A stretch of 47,424 nt of DNA from Collinsella aerofaciens (GCF_015670795.1 NZ_JADPCJ010000019.1:1-47424); one strand, 5' to 3'. Positions 8,441 through 18,132 are shown, counted from the first letter of the stretch. Notes: a model not told the origin generated them from the letters alone. Program-made: numbers and translations.

Positions 8441-8567
8441 GCAGGCCGGACACAGGGTTACTCTCCAAATCTTTCCGCAGGACGGAGGAGCCCCCGCCGC
8501 ACGTAGTGCGCAGCGGGGGCTCCGACATGTCCGAGGACGATTTGGAGAGTAACCCTGTGCACGGCCG
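8441..8567. repeat. Large nested hairpin element upstream of ftsE
   Basis: Perfect 21-bp arms starting CACAGGGTTACTCTCC (8451-8471) and ending GGAGAGTAACCCTGTG (8539-8559) enclose a second stem, GGAGCCCCCGC (8487-8497) with GCGGGGGCTCC (8513-8523). That stem in turn holds CGCAC/GTGCG around GTA. Short GGCCG/CGGCC pairs extend it outward. It is about 110-125 bp of nested pairing with no coding capacity; it may be a structured RNA, a mobile palindromic element or an attenuator. Confidence 0.65.
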
Positions 8568-8619
8568 ACGGGATCCCTAAGCACGCCATGCTTCTTATGT
8601 GCAGCAAAGCTAATGCTGC

Positions 8620-8625
8620 TAAAAT
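8620..8625 (+). promoter_or_regulatory. Candidate ftsE -10 box
   Basis: TAAAAT lies 46 bp before the ftsE GTG. It directly follows a small inverted repeat GCAGC (8601-8605) / GCTGC (8615-8619). No clear -35 is seen. Confidence 0.35.
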
Positions 8626-8670
8626 ACAAAGCGCTCATGTAGTTTAAACGCACGACGATAAGGAGCACCA

Positions 8671-9891
8671 GTGGGTAACCACTTCCGTACCTCCGGTGCG
8701 GGCGATGATGCCCCCAAGACGCAGGCAGGCGTCCAGGGCAGTCGTTTCGCCACTCCGGATTCAGAGGGCCAGCCTGTTGCTCAGGCCCCCGCTCAGCCGG
8801 CAGATCAGGCACAGCCGGCATCCGATCCCTTTGCCTACAATCCCACCAGCGATGTCGCGCTTTCCGGTACGGCGGGTTTTGAACCCGTTCAGGCCGTGAC
8901 CGCTCGCGTGGAGCAGCCTCAGGCTGGCGCCGCCACGCCGCAGCCTACCATGGCCGGCATTCCCGACCCCATGGCCCCTGCGACGCCGGCTCCTCAGTCT
9001 GCGCAGTCCGGTCTCTTTGCCGCTATTCCCGACCCCACGCAGCCTGCTGCCCCGGTGGTCGAGAGCGATCAGGCCGCCGAGGTCGCAAGCCTCGATAACG
9101 CGCTCAACAACCCCGATTTTACGTCGGTGTTTGCACCCATTGATCCGCAGGCCAGCCGCAAGAAGATGGCCAAGCAGGCCGGTGTCGAGCCCGTCATCCT
9201 TATGGAGCATGTCACCAAGATCTATCCGGCACAGCCCAACAAGCCTGCACTCGACGACATCAACATCGAGATCTATCCGGGCGAGTTCGTCTTCCTGGTC
9301 GGTCACTCCGGCTCGGGTAAGACCACGCTGCTGTCGACGCTCAACCGCGACGTCAAGCCGACGAGCGGCCGCATCCTGGTTGCCGGTCAGGACCTCATGA
9401 AGATCAAGAACCGCAAGGTTCCGTTCCTGCGCCGCCAGATTGGCGCCGTGTTCCAGGACTTTAAGCTTCTGCCGCAAAAGACCGCCTACGAAAACGTGGC
9501 GTTTGCCCTGCAGTGCATCGGCAAGCCCAAGGGCGTCATTCGCAGCCAGGTGCCCGAGGTGCTGCGCCTGGTCGGTCTGGCCGATCAGATGGACTCGCTG
9601 CCCGACCAGCTTTCCGGTGGCGAGCAGCAGCGCGTTGCCGTCGCCCGTGCTATGGTCAACCGTCCGCCGCTGCTGATCTGCGACGAGCCCACGGGCAACC
9701 TCGACCCGGCGATCTCGCTGGGCATCATGAAGCTGCTTGAGCGTATTAACCGCACCGGCACCACCGTGATCGTCGCCACGCACGACCGCGAGATGGTCGA
9801 TAGCATGCACCGTCGCGTGATCGCCCTCGAGGGCGGCCACGTCATCCGCGACCAGGAGAGGGGAGGTTACGGCAACTATGGCACCAACTAA
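8671..9891 (+). CDS. ftsE: Cell-division ABC ATPase FtsE with long N-terminal extension
   Basis: FtsE is the ATPase of the FtsEX complex, which links the division ring to peptidoglycan hydrolases. The ABC domain starts near residue 175. It has Walker A GHSGSGKT (211-218), signature LSGGEQQR, Walker B LLICDEPTG and the H-loop ATHD. The first ~170 residues are Pro/Ala/Gln-rich and low complexity (repeated PDP and QPA motifs), absent from the usual 220-230 residue FtsE. GTG 8671 is supported by AAGGAG at 8660-8665. A shorter start near Met167 exists, but no ribosome binding site favours it. The gene overlaps ftsX by 14 bases. Confidence 0.92.
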   Translation: MGNHFRTSGAGDDAPKTQAGVQGSRFATPDSEGQPVAQAPAQPADQAQPASDPFAYNPTSDVALSGTAGFEPVQAVTARVEQPQAGAATPQPTMAGIPDPMAPATPAPQSAQSGLFAAIPDPTQPAAPVVESDQAAEVASLDNALNNPDFTSVFAPIDPQASRKKMAKQAGVEPVILMEHVTKIYPAQPNKPALDDINIEIYPGEFVFLVGHSGSGKTTLLSTLNRDVKPTSGRILVAGQDLMKIKNRKVPFLRRQIGAVFQDFKLLPQKTAYENVAFALQCIGKPKGVIRSQVPEVLRLVGLADQMDSLPDQLSGGEQQRVAVARAMVNRPPLLICDEPTGNLDPAISLGIMKLLERINRTGTTVIVATHDREMVDSMHRRVIALEGGHVIRDQERGGYGNYGTN

Positions 9892-10798
9892 CGTGGGCTA
9901 CTCCTTCAAAGAGGCAATCAGCCACTTCTTCCGTAACTGGACTACCTCGCTCGGCGCCGTCATCACGATCTTCCTTTCGCTGTTTATCATCGGCCTGTTC
10001 ATTATGGGTTCCGCGATGCTGAACTCCGTGATCGGTACCGTCGAGGATCAGGTTGTCATTAATGCCTTTATTAGCGATGACGCCGATCAGGCAGACGTCC
10101 AGGCCTTTGAGGCCGAGCTCAAGACGTGGAGCAACGTCAAGTCCGTGACCTATAAGGATAAGGACGACGCACTGGCCGAGTACACGAGCAAGATGTCGGG
10201 TAACGCCGACGCCACCATGAGCGCGCTCGACGGCCAGAACCCGCTGCCCGCCTCGTTTGCGATTGAGATGGACGATCCGTCTCAGGTCGAGAGCACGGCC
10301 AAGAAGCTCAAGAAGGATGCCGATTTCCAGAAGATCGCGGATGACGGCGACGTCAACGCGAGCGTGCTGTACGGCCAGGAGGAAGTGAGCCGCCTGTTCC
10401 AGGTGACCAACTACATCCGCATCGCCGCCGTGGTGCTCGTTGGCCTTTTGACCTTTATCGCATTCATCTTCATCAACAACACGATTCGCCTGTCCATCAC
10501 GGCGCGTCGTCGTGAGATTGCGATTATGCGTCTGGTCGGCGCCAGCAACGGCTTCATTCGTGGCCCGTTTATCACCGAGGGCGTGCTGCAGGCCATTTTG
10601 GGCTCGCTGCTTTCCATCGGCGTTCTGGAGCTGCTGCGCAATCTGATGATTCCGCGTCTGCAGGAGAGCATCGGCTGGATGTCGTTTGCCCTGCCGATGC
10701 AGTACTACCTGGTGACCTATGCTGCGCTGATTCTGGTCGGCGTGATTATCGGTCTCTTTGGTTCTGCCATCGCCATGCGCCGCTACCTGCGCGTGTAG
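9878..10798 (+). CDS. ftsX: Cell-division membrane protein FtsX
   Basis: FtsX is the membrane partner of FtsE. The 306-residue protein has one N-terminal membrane segment (about 22-45), an extracellular domain (about 46-185), then three C-terminal segments. The cytoplasmic motif ARRREIAIMRLVGASNGFIRGPF follows the second segment, as in all FtsX. The start lies inside the end of ftsE, after GGGGAGG, so expression is coupled. A terminator follows about 25 bp after the stop. Confidence 0.95.
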   Translation: MAPTNVGYSFKEAISHFFRNWTTSLGAVITIFLSLFIIGLFIMGSAMLNSVIGTVEDQVVINAFISDDADQADVQAFEAELKTWSNVKSVTYKDKDDALAEYTSKMSGNADATMSALDGQNPLPASFAIEMDDPSQVESTAKKLKKDADFQKIADDGDVNASVLYGQEEVSRLFQVTNYIRIAAVVLVGLLTFIAFIFINNTIRLSITARRREIAIMRLVGASNGFIRGPFITEGVLQAILGSLLSIGVLELLRNLMIPRLQESIGWMSFALPMQYYLVTYAALILVGVIIGLFGSAIAMRRYLRV

Positions 10799-10823
10799 GC
10801 ATGCCTGGAATTCATCCCTTCCA

Positions 10824-10856
10824 ACGGGTCGTCTCTTATGGGGCGGCCCGTTTTTT
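10824..10856 (+). terminator. ftsEX terminator
   Basis: ACGGGTCGTC (10824-10833) pairs, with two G-T pairs, with GGCGGCCCGT (10842-10851) and is followed by six Ts. Confidence 0.85.
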
Positions 10857-10933
10857 GATCCCTAGGGGACGGCAGGATGGCGAATCATTTGGGTAGACTC
10901 TTTGGAGTCGGCAATCGATAGTTAGGAGGCGCC

Positions 10934-13069
10934 ATGGGGCGCAATAACAAGCATAAGCGTGGAGCTCGCAATAAGCGCGGGCCGGTGCGCAGCGAACGCC
11001 GTCCGAGCCTGACCGGGCGCGTGCAGCTCCATGAGCACAGTGCCTATGTCATAACCGAGAATGGCGACTACAAGGTCATGGGCCGTGGCAAGCGCGAGAT
11101 TATGGATGGCGATACCGTTGCCGTGAGCATTAAGAACAGCCCGCACGGTGAGCGGCGCGCCGTGATCGAAGGCGTGGTTGAGCGCGCAGCCATAAGCGTG
11201 GTGGGCACGTACCAGACCGCCGGTCCGCTCGGTGTGATTGAGCCGCTCGATTCGCGTCTGAAGGCCGACTTCTTCATTTTGCCCGAGGATACCTCGGCGG
11301 ATCGTCTGGGTGTCCACCCGGGTGATGCCGTTGTCGCGCGCATTTTGACCTACCCGACGCGACTGGAATCGGGCACCGTGACGATCGAACGCCGCATTGG
11401 CGGAGATGACGCGCCCGATTTGGGCGTTCAATATGTGATGGCGCGTTACGGCTATACCGATAGCTATCCCGAGGCCGCGCTGGACGAGGCCGAGGGGCTT
11501 TCGCTCGATGTGTCCGCGGCGCTTAAGGACCCGCTCCGCCGCGATCTGCGCGACCGCTTTGTCATCACGATCGACCCGGTCGACGCGCGCGACTTTGACG
11601 ATGCCATTTCGTTGGAGCGCACGCCCGAGGGTGGCTACAAGCTGGGTGTGCATATCGCCGACGTTTCACACTATGTGGCTTGGGACGGGCATATCGATCT
11701 TGAGGCTCGCCATCGTACGACATCGGTGTATCTGGCCGATCGCGTGCTTCCCATGCTGCCCGAACGCCTGTCCAATGACCTGTGCTCGCTTCGCCCTGAC
11801 GAGGACCGTCTTGCGTTTACCGTCGATATCGAGCTCGATGCGCAGGGTCGCGTGCGGCATTACGATCCGTACCCCAGCGTGATTCGCTCGCGTGTGCGTA
11901 TGGACTATGACGGCGTCGAGGCGCTGCTGGTGCGTGCCGGCGCGGTTGAGTATTCGGTGCTGGAGGGCGCGGCCGAGGATGTTGCGGCTGCCGAGACCTC
12001 GCGCGAGGAAGCGCTTGAGCGCGGTCTTGCGTGCGAGGAGGCCGCCCGCGGCTACAACGTCGACCTCGGCGATTTCCTTGTCGCCGCCAACGAACTCGCC
12101 GAACTCCGCCGTCGTATTCGTCGCGCCCGCGGCTCAGTCGATTTTGACACGGCCGAGATTCGTGCTCTGTTGGATGAGGACGGAGTACCCGTGCAGATTG
12201 TGGCACGTGAGCGTTCGTGTGCCACGTCGCTTATCGAGGAGGCCATGCTGCTCGCCAACGAGTGCGTTGCAGAGTGGCTGGCAGACCGTGATGTCGAGGC
12301 CTGCTATCGCGTGCATGAGGATCCGAGCCCCGATAGCCTGCACGGTGCCGCCGTTGCGCTGGCGCAGCTAGGCATCATCGACGATTGCCGTGCTGCCGGT
12401 ATTGCCCTGGGGAGCCCCGATGAACTGCAGGCTGCAGTTGATGCTGCCGCCGGTACGGCCAGCGCACCGCTCGTCAACACGTTGCTTCTGCGCAGCATGC
12501 AGCGCGCGCTGTACAAGCCGCGCAACGAGGGTCACTTTGCGCTCGCCGCGCCGTGCTACTGTCACTTTACGAGTCCCATCCGTCGCTACCCCGATCTGGT
12601 GGTGCACCGCGTGCTCAAACTGCAGTTGGCCTATGAGCGGCTTGGCGGCAAGGACGCCTTGGTGCGCACGCCGCGGCTGATCGGCAAGGGGCGCGAGTCG
12701 CTGCCGCGCATTCTGCCGCAGATCTGCCGCGCATGCAGCGATGCCGAGCGCGCGGCAGATGCCGCCAGCCATGCGACGCAAAAGATCAAGATTGCCCAGT
12801 ACTATGAGGACCGTCTGGGCGAGCGCTATGCCGGAACCGTCTCGTGGGTTAGCAGCATGGGCCTTTTTGTGCGCTTGGACCTAACGCAGGTCGAAGGCTT
12901 GGTTTCGATCAAGAGTCTGGGCAACGAGTGGTTCGAGTTCGACGAGGACGCGCTAACGCTCACAGGTGCCGACACGGGCGCCCGTTACGAGCTGGGGCAG
13001 CGCGTGATCATCGAGGTCTCGCGCGTCAATACCACGCGTGGGCACTTGGACTTTAAGCTTATCCATTAG
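10934..13069 (+). CDS. rnr: Ribonuclease R
   Basis: RNase R is a processive 3'-5' exoribonuclease that degrades structured RNA and works with tmRNA-SmpB on broken messages. The 711-residue protein has an N-terminal basic and cold-shock-like region, and an RNB catalytic domain with the metal-binding motif D214-P-V-D217-A-R-D220-F-D222-D223. A C-terminal S1 domain follows (YAGTVSWVSSMGLFVRL to HLDFKLIH). TTAGGAGG sets ATG 10934. In many genomes rnr is followed at once by smpB; here smpB lies 8.6 kb downstream. A hairpin terminator follows the stop. Confidence 0.95.
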   Translation: MGRNNKHKRGARNKRGPVRSERRPSLTGRVQLHEHSAYVITENGDYKVMGRGKREIMDGDTVAVSIKNSPHGERRAVIEGVVERAAISVVGTYQTAGPLGVIEPLDSRLKADFFILPEDTSADRLGVHPGDAVVARILTYPTRLESGTVTIERRIGGDDAPDLGVQYVMARYGYTDSYPEAALDEAEGLSLDVSAALKDPLRRDLRDRFVITIDPVDARDFDDAISLERTPEGGYKLGVHIADVSHYVAWDGHIDLEARHRTTSVYLADRVLPMLPERLSNDLCSLRPDEDRLAFTVDIELDAQGRVRHYDPYPSVIRSRVRMDYDGVEALLVRAGAVEYSVLEGAAEDVAAAETSREEALERGLACEEAARGYNVDLGDFLVAANELAELRRRIRRARGSVDFDTAEIRALLDEDGVPVQIVARERSCATSLIEEAMLLANECVAEWLADRDVEACYRVHEDPSPDSLHGAAVALAQLGIIDDCRAAGIALGSPDELQAAVDAAAGTASAPLVNTLLLRSMQRALYKPRNEGHFALAAPCYCHFTSPIRRYPDLVVHRVLKLQLAYERLGGKDALVRTPRLIGKGRESLPRILPQICRACSDAERAADAASHATQKIKIAQYYEDRLGERYAGTVSWVSSMGLFVRLDLTQVEGLVSIKSLGNEWFEFDEDALTLTGADTGARYELGQRVIIEVSRVNTTRGHLDFKLIH

Positions 13070-13094
13070 CCAAATCCCGACTCATGGTGGGGGA

Positions 13095-13130
13095 GCGGAG
13101 GGCGGCCTTTCGGGACCGCCCTTCGCATTT
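13095..13130 (+). terminator. rnr terminator
   Basis: GCGGAGGGCGGCC (13095-13107) pairs with GGACCGCCCTTCGC (13113-13126), with one bulge, over a TTTCG loop. The T run after it is poor. Confidence 0.7.
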
Positions 13131-13185
13131 GAATCGTGACTACCTTGCCGTCTGCTCGGCCACCCGCTTACCTGCTATTTGAGAG

Positions 13186-13227
13186 GTAAAACCTACCAAA
13201 ATAAACCTGTCCCTTTTGGCAGGTTTA
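13186..13227. repeat. ACCTGCCAAAA palindrome, copy 2
   Basis: GTAAAACCTACCAAAA pairs with TTTTGGCAGGTTTAC around TAAACCTGTCCC. It is a direct copy of the element at 1004-1038, with a few changes in the left arm. It ends 18 bp before the serine recombinase start codon, so it could lie in that gene's promoter or be a site used by the enzyme. Confidence 0.65.
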
Positions 13228-13245
13228 CAAGAAAGCGGGGATGAG

Positions 13246-13851
13246 ATGGCGACGGTGTACGGTTATGCGCGGGTGAGTTCGCGCGATCAGAATCTTAATC
13301 GGCAGCTGGATGCGCTGGGCGCCTATGGCGTGGGCTCGGCGAATATTTATGCCGACCATGCGAGCGGCAAGGACTTCGATCGACCGCGTTATCGCGAGCT
13401 GCTGCACGTCCTGGGAGACGGGGACGTGCTGGTGGTGCTTTCTATCGACCGACTTGGCCGTAATTACTCCGAGATTCTTGAGGAATGGCGACGCATTACC
13501 AAGGAGCTCGGGGTTGCCATTGTGGTGTTGGACATGCCATTGCTTGACACGCGCGTCAGGGCCAGCGGCGCGCCGGATGTGACCAACACCCTGATTGCCG
13601 ATATTGTGCTGCAACTGCTGAGCTACGTGGCGCAGGTGGAGCGCGAGAATATCCATCGGCGCCAGGCGGAGGGGATTGCAGCGGCGCGAGCGCGAGGGGT
13701 CCGTTTCGGTCGACCTCGCAAGCCGTGCCCTCCTCAGTTTGAGCTGGTGCGCGATAGCTATGAGGCGGGCGATATTACCCGCAGCCAGGCAGCAAAGTGC
13801 CTGGGCGTGTGTGTGGGGACGTTCGATCGCTGGATGCGCGAGGCGGGGTAG
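13246..13851 (+). CDS. Serine recombinase (resolvase/invertase family)
   Basis: This is a small serine recombinase of 201 residues. The catalytic N-terminal domain begins VYGYARVSSRDQN with the nucleophilic Ser at about 11-12, followed by LSIDRLGRN with conserved arginines, and the long E-helix (VERENIHRRQAEGIAAARARG). After GRPRK, a C-terminal helix-turn-helix (ITRSQAAKCLGVCVGTFDRWMREAG) binds DNA. Such enzymes resolve cointegrates or invert segments. No transposase or inverted ends are visible nearby, so it looks solitary. ATG 13246 follows GCGGGG, a modest ribosome binding site. Confidence 0.9.
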   Translation: MATVYGYARVSSRDQNLNRQLDALGAYGVGSANIYADHASGKDFDRPRYRELLHVLGDGDVLVVLSIDRLGRNYSEILEEWRRITKELGVAIVVLDMPLLDTRVRASGAPDVTNTLIADIVLQLLSYVAQVERENIHRRQAEGIAAARARGVRFGRPRKPCPPQFELVRDSYEAGDITRSQAAKCLGVCVGTFDRWMREAG

Positions 13852-13955
13852 GGGTTTGCGTCGCTTTGTCGCTTCCTGTTGCGATTCAAATTTTGATACG
13901 GTGACGATGTCATTTGGGGCTACACTCGCTGATATTCAAAAAAGGAGGTTGACCC

Positions 13956-14537
13956 TTGGCGCGCGTAAAACAAATAATCGGATGGACCGCGATCGCTCTG
14001 TTCGCTGCAACGCTGGCGGGCATCTGGGTGCTGACGGAGCAAAATGCGGTGGAGACGTCGTTGCTGAGCGAGTCTACCGCGCGTGTGGTGGAGGGCCAGG
14101 CTACGGGCGTTCAGGCTGTCGATGCCACGGGTGAAGCTCAGGCGGAGAACGGAATGACCGGGGGCACCGATTCGGCTGCCTCGAATGTCCGGTCTGGCCG
14201 ACTTGCTTCCATTCGCATGTGGGTGGGCACGAACGTCCGTCGCGTTGCCCATACCGTAGAGTTTTTCTTCGTCGGATTGTTCGCCTCGGTGGTCGTGGTT
14301 TGCTTTTCCAGGCGTCCGTGGAGCGTATGCTCCCGTTGCGTGCCCGTATTGCTCTTTTGCGCCGCCTGCTCCGTTGGCGATCAGGTACATAAGATCTTTG
14401 TTCCCGGCAGGCATTTCGACGTTATCGATTTAGGATTCGATGCTGCGGGCTATGTCACCGCCATGCTGTTGGTATTGCTGGCGGCGGCGTTGGTGCGCCA
14501 TGCGACTCGGCCGATCGGCGCCCATGCGAGGCGCTAG
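13956..14537 (+). CDS. VanZ-like membrane protein
   Basis: This 193-residue protein starts at TTG 13956, supported by AAGGAGG at 13942-13948. It has an N-terminal membrane segment (about 5-25), an extracytoplasmic linker, and three further hydrophobic segments. The stretch GDQVHKIFVPGRHFDVIDLGFDAAGY matches the VanZ family signature (E/D-x-x-Q/H-x-F-x-P-G-R-x-x-D-x-x-D). VanZ proteins can give low-level teicoplanin resistance, but most members have no known function. No van genes are nearby. A hairpin at 14617-14645 follows. Confidence 0.65.
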   Translation: MARVKQIIGWTAIALFAATLAGIWVLTEQNAVETSLLSESTARVVEGQATGVQAVDATGEAQAENGMTGGTDSAASNVRSGRLASIRMWVGTNVRRVAHTVEFFFVGLFASVVVVCFSRRPWSVCSRCVPVLLFCAACSVGDQVHKIFVPGRHFDVIDLGFDAAGYVTAMLLVLLAAALVRHATRPIGAHARR

Positions 14538-14616
14538 CCGGTAACAAACCCGTTTCTGATAATGCGACCTTGCTGAATTATTTTGTGTCGCGCGTATTTC
14601 CGAGCGGTCGGATTTG

Positions 14617-14645
14617 AGGGGCGAGTGGTAGAACGCTCGCCCTTT
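14617..14645 (+). terminator. Terminator after the VanZ-like gene
   Basis: GGGCGAG (14618-14624) pairs with CTCGCCC (14636-14642) and is followed by TTTG. The T run is short. Confidence 0.55.
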
Positions 14646-14694
14646 GTGCGCCACGATGCGGCACAATGTACCGCAAAAGCTGTTTGTATCCGGT

Positions 14695-14707
14695 ACGAAT
14701 CGTTCGT
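14695..14707. promoter_or_regulatory. Candidate operator before murR
   Basis: ACGAATCGTTCGT is a perfect 5-3-5 inverted repeat 35 bp before the murR start. RpiR-type regulators often control their own operon. The assignment rests on position only. Confidence 0.3.
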
Positions 14708-14741
14708 TGGTCTTTAATTCTTCTCAACGGAGGTGTTTGAG

Positions 14742-15593
14742 ATGGCAAACGGATTGCTTTTGCGGCTTCGCGAGCGTGAGCTCAGCGCGAGCCCGGCGGA
14801 ACGCAATGTCATCGCATATGTAAGCGCTCATCCGCACGAGGTGGTCGGGCTGTCCGTCCGCGGTCTTGCCGATGTCACGTTCTCCTCGCCCTCGAGCATT
14901 TTGCGCTTTTGCAAGCGTTTGGGTTTTGCGGGCTACAAGGAGTTCCAGCGCGAACTGATTGCCGAGCTGGCGCTCTTAGGTGACAAGAAAGACGTAGCCC
15001 TCGAGGACATCTCCATGGATGACAGCGTCGAACGTATCGTGGGGAAGGTGATGAAAAGCAACGTGCGTACGATCGAGGCGACGGCGCGAACGCTCGATTA
15101 CACCGTCTTGGAGCGATGCGCGGCCCGTCTTAAGCGGGCACGCGCGGTCAATCTGTTCGGTATTGGTGCCTCTCGTTTGGTCGCGCACGACCTGGCGCAA
15201 AAGCTCATGCGTGTCGACAAAGAGTGCCATCTGTACGACGACTGGCATGATCAGCTCTTATGTGCCAAGAACATGCATGAGGGCGATATGGCAATCGCCT
15301 TTAGCTACTCGGGCTTGACGCAAGAGGTGCTGGACTGCACCGCCGAGGCTCAACGTCACAACTGTCCCGTTGTGGCCGTTACCAAAGTAGATGGATCATC
15401 CAAGCTTGCCACCATGGCCGATGCCGTGCTCGGCGTCGCTGCGAGTGAACCTTTGGTCCGCAGCGGTGCCATGGCTTCGCGTATGGCCCAGCTTATGGTT
15501 GTCGATGCCCTGTACGCTGCTTACGTTGCCAGTGACTACGAACGGGCGACGCATGTCATTAAGCAAAACTACATCGAGAAACAGGAAAGATGA
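14742..15593 (+). CDS. murR: RpiR/MurR family transcriptional regulator
   Basis: This 283-residue regulator has an N-terminal helix-turn-helix of the RpiR type (SVRGLADVTFSSPSSILRFCKRLGFAGYKEFQRE, about 40-75) and a C-terminal SIS sugar-phosphate-binding domain (about 125-260, with LFGIGASRLVAHD and IAFSYSGLT). In E. coli, MurR represses murQP and responds to MurNAc-6-phosphate; the same role fits the context here. CGGAGG at 14728-14733 sets ATG 14742. murQ starts 10 bases after its stop, so they form one transcript. Confidence 0.85.
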   Translation: MANGLLLRLRERELSASPAERNVIAYVSAHPHEVVGLSVRGLADVTFSSPSSILRFCKRLGFAGYKEFQRELIAELALLGDKKDVALEDISMDDSVERIVGKVMKSNVRTIEATARTLDYTVLERCAARLKRARAVNLFGIGASRLVAHDLAQKLMRVDKECHLYDDWHDQLLCAKNMHEGDMAIAFSYSGLTQEVLDCTAEAQRHNCPVVAVTKVDGSSKLATMADAVLGVAASEPLVRSGAMASRMAQLMVVDALYAAYVASDYERATHVIKQNYIEKQER

Positions 15594-15603
15594 GGTGAAT
15601 GAA

Positions 15604-16527
<924 letters not shown>

Positions 16528-16584
16528 GTGCGCGGCGTGAGCTGATATGACATCCAGACGAGATACCCAATACAAGGAGGAGTT

Positions 16585-18015
16585 ATGACGAACAAAGAGC
16601 TGGCTCAAAAGCTGCTGGACCTTTTGGGCGGTAAAGACAACGTGCTCGCAAACGCGGCGTGCATGACGCGCCTGCGCGTGACCGTCAAAGACGCGGGCAA
16701 CGTCGACACGGAGGGCATTAAGGCACTCGACGGCGTGATGGGCCTGGTCGAGGACGACACGATGCAGATCGTGCTGGGTCCGGGCAAGGTGAATAAGGTG
16801 CTCGAGGAGTTCTCCAAGCTCACCGGCCTTGCGAAAGGCGTTGCTGACGAGAGCGTGGTTGACGCTGCGGCCACAAACAAGGCCGCGCAGAAGGCCAAGT
16901 ACGAGTCCAAGCCGGTTCAGGCCTTCCTCAAGAAGATTTCCAATGTCTTCGTCGCCCTGCTTCCCGGCATCATTGCGGCTGGCCTCATCAACGGTATCTG
17001 CAACGTCATTAACGTTTCGACGGCAGGCGCGCTTGCAGGCGAGTGGTGGTACCAGGGCATTCGTTCCATGGGCTGGGCCCTGTTTGCCTATCTGCCTATC
17101 TTGGTGGGCTATAACGCGGCGCGTGAGTTTGGTGGCTCCGCTGCGCTGGGCGGCATCGCCGGCATGATGTGTATCGCCAACAGTGCCATGCCCCTGCTTG
17201 CGCCTGGCGCGGCTGATCCTGCCACTGCCATTCTGCTGCCGCTCACCAATGCGCAGTACAACCCCGCAGCGGGCGGCATGATCGCGGCTCTCATCGCTGG
17301 TGCATTTTTTGCCTGGATGGAGCGTCAGATTCGCAAGGTTATGCCCAACGCACTCGACACGTTCTTGTCCCCGCTGCTGGTGCTCATCATCGGCGCCTTT
17401 GCTCTGATGCTCGTCATCCAGCCGGTTGGCGCATGGCTGACGACTGCCATCTTTAGCGTTTTGACCTTTATCTTCGAGAAACTGGGCGTCCTGGGCGGCT
17501 ATATCCTGTCGGCAGGCTTCTTGCCGCTGGTGTCCGTCGGCCTGCATCAGGCGCTCACGCCGATCCACGCTATGCTCAACGATCCCGACGGCGCTACCAA
17601 GGGTATCAATTACCTGCTTCCCATCCTTATGATGGCTGGCGGCGGCCAGGTCGGTGCCGGTTTGGCGCTGTACTTTAAGACCAAGAACGCCAAGCTCAAG
17701 AAGTACGTCGCAGAGTCCATTCCCGTTGGAATCCTGGGTGTGGGCGAGCCTCTGATGTATGCTGTTACGCTGCCGCTCGTTCGTCCGTTTGTGACGGCCT
17801 GCCTGGGTGCCGGATTTGGCGGCGCGCTCGCGGCGCTGCTTCACATCGGCACGGTTTCTCAGGGCGTTTCCGGTCTGTTTGGCCTGCTGATCGTCGTTCC
17901 TGGCCAGCAACTCGGCTACGTTGCCGCTATGCTGCTTGCCTATGCCGCCGGCTTTGTCCTGACGTGGTTCTTTGGCGTCGACGAGCAGAAGATCAACGAG
18001 TTCTTTGGCGAGTAG
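16585..18015 (+). CDS. murP: PTS system EIIBC component, probably MurNAc-specific
   Basis: This membrane protein imports and phosphorylates a sugar using phosphate from HPr/EIIA. Residues 1-85 form the EIIB domain, with the phosphorylated Cys26 in ANAACMTRLRV. The EIIC domain fills about 110-476, with some ten hydrophobic segments and the GVGEPLMYAVTLPL motif of the glucose/sucrose superfamily. No EIIA domain is fused, as in E. coli MurP. Substrate specificity for MurNAc is inferred from murR-murQ upstream and mupG downstream. CAAGGAGG sets the start. A hairpin (18024-18050) follows the stop. Confidence 0.88.
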   Translation: MTNKELAQKLLDLLGGKDNVLANAACMTRLRVTVKDAGNVDTEGIKALDGVMGLVEDDTMQIVLGPGKVNKVLEEFSKLTGLAKGVADESVVDAAATNKAAQKAKYESKPVQAFLKKISNVFVALLPGIIAAGLINGICNVINVSTAGALAGEWWYQGIRSMGWALFAYLPILVGYNAAREFGGSAALGGIAGMMCIANSAMPLLAPGAADPATAILLPLTNAQYNPAAGGMIAALIAGAFFAWMERQIRKVMPNALDTFLSPLLVLIIGAFALMLVIQPVGAWLTTAIFSVLTFIFEKLGVLGGYILSAGFLPLVSVGLHQALTPIHAMLNDPDGATKGINYLLPILMMAGGGQVGAGLALYFKTKNAKLKKYVAESIPVGILGVGEPLMYAVTLPLVRPFVTACLGAGFGGALAALLHIGTVSQGVSGLFGLLIVVPGQQLGYVAAMLLAYAAGFVLTWFFGVDEQKINEFFGE

Positions 18016-18023
18016 TTTGATAT

Positions 18024-18050
18024 CGCGAGCCGTGTTGCTCGGGGCTCGCG
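18024..18050 (+). repeat. Hairpin after murP
   Basis: CGCGAGCC (18024-18031) and GGCTCGCG (18043-18050) form a perfect stem without a T run. It may stabilise the murP 3' end rather than terminate. Confidence 0.5.
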
Positions 18051-18082
18051 GTGCGCGGCAGATTTCTTGATGCTATGGTTGT

Positions 18083-18116
18083 GCCGGCGGGGCTAACTGC
18101 TCCGCCGGCCTTTTTT
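18083..18116 (+). terminator. Terminator-like hairpin abutting the mupG ribosome binding site
   Basis: GCCGGCGG (18083-18090) pairs with CCGCCGGC (18102-18109), followed by six Ts (18111-18116) and then directly by AAAGGAG, the mupG ribosome binding site. The layout is the same as before the YitT gene at 5254-5290. It could reduce readthrough into mupG or act as an attenuator. Confidence 0.75.
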
Positions 18117-18132
18117 AAAGGAGCGTTGAAGC

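Noticed and set aside
13186..13851. Complete transposon around the serine recombinase
   Set aside because: There is no transposase, no terminal inverted repeats enclosing the gene, and no visible target duplication; only one related palindrome lies beside it.
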